A stretch of DNA of 64,000 nt from Strongylocentrotus droebachiensis (taxonomy: Eukaryota; Echinodermata; Echinoidea; Camarodonta; Strongylocentrotidae): the NCBI GenBank assembly GCA_035222895.1, contig JAVYIG010007475.1, positions 1 through 64,000 of the forward strand, read 5' to 3'. Under the pieces are notes generated by a model, which saw only the letters and a program-made list of their open reading frames with translations, did no database searches and was not told the origin of the DNA. The translations under genes were made by a program, and so were the position numbers. Below are positions 59,077 through 64,000 of the stretch, piece by piece. Every line of letters starts with the position of its first letter. Position 1 is the first letter of the stretch.

Positions 59077-59374
59077 TAACGTGTTTCTCGTCCGGACATT
59101 AAAAAAAGGAGAAGGCATGCAGGGCATTACTATTTACTATTTTGCTATTTTTTGCTATTTTTTTTTCTCCAAGATGGCTTCCATGCTAATTATAGCTGGA
59201 CAAGCCTATTTATTTACAGATATTGTGCTATCTGAGTACACTGATGCAATGTGTGACAAAACAAATGAATTGCATCACTTTAGAAGCTATTTAAACAAAA
59301 CGTATATCACAGGCTTTTTTTCTTTTTATTTTGCCTCCTCCTTTATTTTTTAAGTCCGGACGAGAAGACGTTAT
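59077..59374. mobile_element. TIR element (298 bp), TTCTCGTCCGGAC family
   Basis: ATAACGTGTTTCTCGTCCGG on the left mirrors the right end, which reverse-complements to ATAACGTCTTCTCGTCCGG. The match continues into an A-rich segment and GGAG. The 131-codon reading frame across it is mostly element sequence and I do not regard it as a gene. Confidence 0.7.
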
Positions 59375-59379
59375 TTTTA

Positions 59380-62035
59380 TTATTTGGCCTAATGTTACGC
59401 AATCCGAACATGATTTATATAGGCAATAGGCCTACAGTACAGGTAGGGCAGTGGAATTGCCATAGAGTTGATATTTTGAATTCATTGCCTGTCTCTGCCT
59501 CAATCGACTAATCACAGATAATCGAGCAAATAATTAAATTGTTAATGGCTTTTGCACTAATCATAGTGATATTGCAATATTTCATTTCGACTATATTAAG
59601 CAATTCATAATACAATGTATGACTTTTACATTATGTCCTATTCATTTTGATATTATTTAATTTAATTTATAATATTTGTTTAGAACTATTTTCTGTATTA
59701 TTATATAGATTATTATAATTATATTAGACGACATGTTTTCCAATTTGCATATATTTTGCTAATCAGAATTTTAATGTTAATTTTTATCTCGTACATTATT
59801 ATGCGCGATTCAGCTTTTTGGAGCAAAACATGTCTAATAAACCATTGATTTGTTTGCTTTTGATTCTGTTATTGGAATAGAAAAATAAATGAATGAATTA
59901 AAACAATGAATGAATGAGAAATTAATAAAAAGGATAAACAAAAATTAAATGACAAAGCACAAGAAATGTAGTCTGGGACAGGAGGCCGGGGCCCAGTGTT
60001 TTGTAAAAGGGGCGTAGCCTATATAGCGAAATTCTGAACAAAAATGTATACACGACTCAACTCAAGACTGTGTTTTAAACTATGAACTGACCTACGGCTT
60101 TACCCCTTATCCACTGTTTTGAAGTATAATGTTATATCCTATAACCCTAACCACGAGAAAAGGGAGTGGACAAATAATTTTAATTAACAAAAACAAAAAG
60201 ATGTGAAAACTGTTAAGGTTGAACTTTTTGTCACGTTATTTATTTCAAAGGCATATTTTTGTGCACGATATCACGCGATAAAATCGACTGAAACGATTAC
60301 ACGCATAAAATACAGATTGAAATTCAGCTTGATTGAAAATTATGTATTGTCAACATTGACTTGTAACTTTCGAATGAAGAAAAACATGCTTTTGTTTCGA
60401 GCTTTAATTTGTATAGCTTTGGAAATTAGATCTATATGAATGAGCATACCTTAATACATGCATACGGACATTTTGAAAATTATACTGATTTTCATGAATA
60501 ATTTTATCTGAAAAAGCATAAACGTATCAATTTCAAACATTTATATATTTCTATATGATGTTGGAGTCTCATTTTAACTTAATAGTTAATAGTTAAAACT
60601 ATATTTGATACGATAATAGTTGGTTGGTTGGTTGGTTTTATTTACGATCATATGAAATACAAACATTATAACACATGACAAAACACTAACATATTTTACA
60701 TGGACTATGCTAGAAAAAATGATGAAGATCGAGGGATCACCTGCTCATCCACCGGCAGAGATGATCTGTTCTTCAACGAGCTCACAAAATAACCACAATA
60801 TTATGATAATAATTTCGAAAACACCAATAACTATCATCATTCCCCATATTGCAACATTTGGCCACATTAATTTGTAAAATCATAAATGATGGATGATTTA
60901 TATTTTCTTTGGTTTGATACGTTTCCAGTCAATCGTTCACAGTCATGTGGTTAACAACACCCCCTCCCCAACCAAAAGAAGAAAATCCCCCACTATACAT
61001 TTTCATTAAAAAAATGTAATATCTTTTTTTACCTTTCTGTTGGAAATGAAATAAATATGAATATGAATAAGGGCTTAGTACTCTCAAATATTATCTTATG
61101 AAAATCACAATAGACCCTACATAGCCGGGACTATATTATTGGCTTCTTTCCAAAAAAGGAATGTAGGGAATTATAGTATTTATTGTCCCACCCTCAACAT
61201 GTTTCGATAGGTTGAGCATTTCAATTCACATGTCTTTTGTTCCTTTATTGCATGATGATTGTATAATGCAGGCAGATTTGGCGACATTGTAATATAGAGT
61301 GGAAAAATCCGCCACGTTGCATCCAAAGAGATCACGTGATAACTGGCACTTTTCGTTACGTTTTGGGGAAACCCCATTTTAAAATTATGTACAAGATATT
61401 GTCACTTCGTATCGATGTTTAGCGGAAGCTATATTGTAAACAATTTTACTGCAACAATAATGTTCTTGATAATCAATAATTGAAGTGGATATGAATTATT
61501 ACGGAAAAACCACTCCCGTGCGCTATACACATCCTCTGTTTCTTGACAGTTGCAGATGACAATGCGATATTTTCACATTAGTCACTTCCCATGAATATGA
61601 AATAATGAAAATACTGTATTAGGTGTCAATAAGAATTTCTATCAAGGGGTTTGATTACTCGTAAACAAAACAAACAAAACATTTAAGCTTCATTAATTTC
61701 ATTTTTTTCTTCACATTTTACATTACACAATGTCAGTTTTTTTTACAAGAAATATAATGATAATAGTAATAAAAAATAGGTATTTTGAATAAACATGGGT
61801 ACATCAAATAAATTATTATCCAATTAATCTGGGATGCTTGTAGTTATATTGACTTGTCAACTAAAATAGTAAAATTGTTAAAACATAAACAAAAAAGCAA
61901 AGCAAAACAAAACGAAAGAACTAAACCAAATAAAATCATTGTTTTGGTTTTAAAAAGGTGCAGATCTGTAACTGGAGAAATGCTATTCCTTTTCTACCCA
62001 TTTAAAATAAACGTGTTACCAGCTCCGTGTTAAAG
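59380..62035. other. Intergenic, nothing recognised
   Basis: AT-rich DNA. A (TTGG)n run is at about 60620-60636. No supported exon. Confidence 0.45.
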
Positions 62036-62039
62036 CCCC

Positions 62040-62643
62040 TCCAAAGTGATGGGAGCCCAACATTCGCCCAAAATTTGATGGCAAAATTTCAGTTAGATGG
62101 TGTCGTGGTCGAGTGGATACGTCGACGGACTGTCGATCTTAAGGTCCGCGGTTCGAGTCCCGCCGCGGCACTAATGTCCTTTGGCAAGACATTGATCTAC
62201 ATTTTGCCACACTCAACCCAGGTGATGTTAATGGGTACCTAGCAGGAATTAATTCCTTGAAATGCTAGAGCGCCGCAGTGGCTGCCTTGCTATAAAAGCC
62301 AGGGTAATAATCGGGGCAGCGCCAGGAGCGTCACAACGTGACGGACATGTGCGCTATAATTATAAGAAGCCACCATTATTATTATTATTATTATTTTGAG
62401 ACACACTTCTGCAAAGATTTCCCCCAGAAAAATGTGTTTAAAGACAAATATTGATTTTTAAAAATACATAATGAGGGTATTCTGTTGTTCGCATGAGAAC
62501 CTTACATTTTGGATTCTTTCATCGATATTCGGTTTCAAACACATTTCTAATGAAAATCCTTACAGAATGTGTTTTAAATGTCAATTTAAGTGAACTTTTG
62601 GCATCAAATCATCATCATGTTGGGGCTCCCAACACTTTAAGGA
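62040..62643. mobile_element. Inverted-repeat element carrying a SINE insertion
   Basis: AAAGTGATGGGAGCCCAACA on the left mirrors TGTTGGGGCTCCCAACACTT on the right. The inner TTTGATGGCAAAA mirrors TTTTGGCATCAAA. The SINE at 62099-62396 lies between, so it landed in an older element. Confidence 0.65.
62099..62396 (+). mobile_element. tRNA-derived SINE (copy 2, full length)
   Basis: The tRNA-like head GGTGTCGTGGTCGAGTGG has an A box, and the B box GGTTCGAGTCC follows. A conserved body comes next (AAGACATTGATCTACATTT, CAACCCAGG, AATGGGTACCTAGCAGGAA). The 3' end GTGCGCTATAA and an (ATT)n tail at 62374-62396 complete it. The T-arm does not pair well, so it is not a working tRNA gene. It would be mobilised by a partner LINE. 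Confidence 0.85.
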
Positions 62644-63239
62644 AAAGGAATGTGTTTTGATACTCCGCTCTAGCTGTCTCTTGTGATTGGGACACAATTC
62701 AATGACCACAAATCTAATGAAAGAAGTTTTTTGTACGGAGCGCTGATTCTTGTCAAAACTTTAAGGGATTGTGACAAACAGATCCGGAAAACGACCTTCA
62801 AACATGAGTAATTGTTCTGTTCAGTAACCGTTAGTGGGGGTAATGAATTAAAAAAATATGCTCAGTTTTGTTAGTATTATGTGCTATAGAAAATAACAAA
62901 TGGTAAAAGGACATGCCAAAAGGCAATAAAAGAGTTTCCTGTATTATTGGAGATTAACAATACTATCACTACAATTCAATTAATATGATTCTACCGCATG
63001 CTTTCACAAATCAGATAGTAAAAATGCACTACTACTGAAAGCATATATATATTTCAAATAAATAATTCAATTTATTTGATTCTTAACATGACTTGCTCAA
63101 ATCGGTAAAGAAGACTGGAAATTTAGTTTTACCATCATGAGGCATGCGTAATTTCATGACTATGTGCATGTCTTTATTGAAATCAGAACTATATAAAGTA
63201 ACTTTTAGTTCAAATCTCCCCTCTTCCCCTATACCCCCA

Positions 63240-63345
63240 CCCCCTTTATCTCTCTCTCTCTCTCTCTCTCTCTTTTCTCTCTCTTTATATATCTTTCTTT
63301 TTTTTTCTCTCTCTCTCTACCTCAACCTCTTCCTCTAAGGTCCAT
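63240..63345. repeat. (CT)n tract
   Basis: CT dinucleotide repeats with T-rich interruptions. Confidence 0.9.
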
Positions 63346-64000
63346 GCTCTATATCTCTCTTGGTCTAATTATGTTGTAGAATGCGTGCCGTTTTATTTGT
63401 TTCTATCAATGTCGGATTTATCTAATTATATACAGAAACACAAACTTTGACTTCCGTTTTTCTTGATCTATGTCATGTCTGCATACCTTGTACATAGATA
63501 CTTTGAAGTCTGAGATTAATATATGAAAAACACCTTCACAATGTATTATACAGATTGAATACCGACTAAATCCAAGATAAAGTGATCTCTTCTATCTGTA
63601 GACATTTCATTTCTTTATGATTGACCTTTGTCAAGCGTCAGTGATAAAGAAAAATGTGCAAATATTTACCTTCTATTTTACAATAATTGCACTCCAGGTT
63701 CTTTGTGAAGTATTAGTCGACTCACAGTATAACTAGACAACAGAACAGGCATGAACATGAACACCACGTGATATGGCAATCAAATTCGAGTCTAAAAAAG
63801 AATGAAACTTAAAGATAAAGTTGAGTTCTGGTCATGCGATTGCATTGAAAGATACGGTGTGGAATCGATCAGAAAAGGTTGATCATCTAGCTTATAAATA
63901 TTCGTGGGTATTGCAAGGTTCTGGAATCATCAAAATCATAAGAAATTTTGCCAAATTTTGGTAAAGTTACAAACACTGTACACAGAAGGATGTATATGGG
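63346..64000. other. Intergenic, nothing recognised
   Basis: No exon, RNA gene or repeat end that I can support. Confidence 0.45.

Noticed and set aside
58958..59353. A 131-codon plus-strand gene
   Set aside because: Most of it is the MITE at 59077-59374, and its composition is that of A/T-rich repeat DNA.
62099..62170. A functional tRNA gene
   Set aside because: The A and B boxes are present, but the T-arm and acceptor stem do not pair properly and a SINE body with an (ATT)n tail follows. It is a SINE head.
1..64000. CRISPR arrays, operons or other prokaryotic features
   Set aside because: None present. Gene structure and repeats are those of an animal nuclear genome.

Overview
The window is metazoan nuclear DNA. 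Its genes have many GT-AG introns, it contains tRNA-derived SINEs and non-autonomous DNA transposons with target-site duplications, and it has long homopolymer and CT/GA tracts. Protein content (a dynein light intermediate chain, an NFAT5-type Rel factor, a divergent rhodopsin-class receptor) and the abundance of CAGGGG-ended MITEs suggest a marine invertebrate deuterostome, most likely an echinoderm. That assignment is inference.

Layout. 1-4.5 kb: repeat-rich intergenic DNA with a SINE, a foldback element and a hAT-like MITE with a perfect 8-bp duplication. 4.53-5.86 kb (+): a single-exon class A GPCR with one apparent +1 frameshift at the start of TM4. 6.4-11.8 kb: a 1.4-kb foldback element and two TTAA-flanked MITEs. 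16.1-39.5 kb (-): a complete 12-exon gene for cytoplasmic dynein 1 light intermediate chain. All splice phases close, giving 482 aa. Its introns hold most of the palindromic elements, a LINE fragment, SINEs and a candidate nested gene (20.95-22.73 kb, -, 146 aa, unrecognised). Its last exon lies in a 325-bp tandem duplication. 39.6-47.5 kb: intergenic DNA with a perfect hairpin, two CAGGGG elements and microsatellites. 47.6-58.0 kb (-): an NFAT5/TonEBP-like gene of about 12 exons (about 792 aa). The Rel DNA-binding and IPT domains are certain. The C-terminal exons are short compared with vertebrate NFAT5, and the last exon is tentative. Promoter-like elements (TATA, three CCAAT boxes, a CRE-like site) lie just upstream, and a striking octamer/E-box/octamer palindrome lies in intron 1. 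58.4-64 kb: intergenic DNA with a MITE and a SINE inserted in another inverted-repeat element.

The three main genes are functionally unrelated. The most unusual feature is the density of long, near-perfect inverted repeats, several of them in introns where they would be transcribed. The best candidate for something undescribed is the nested 146-aa gene with its dead duplicated exon.
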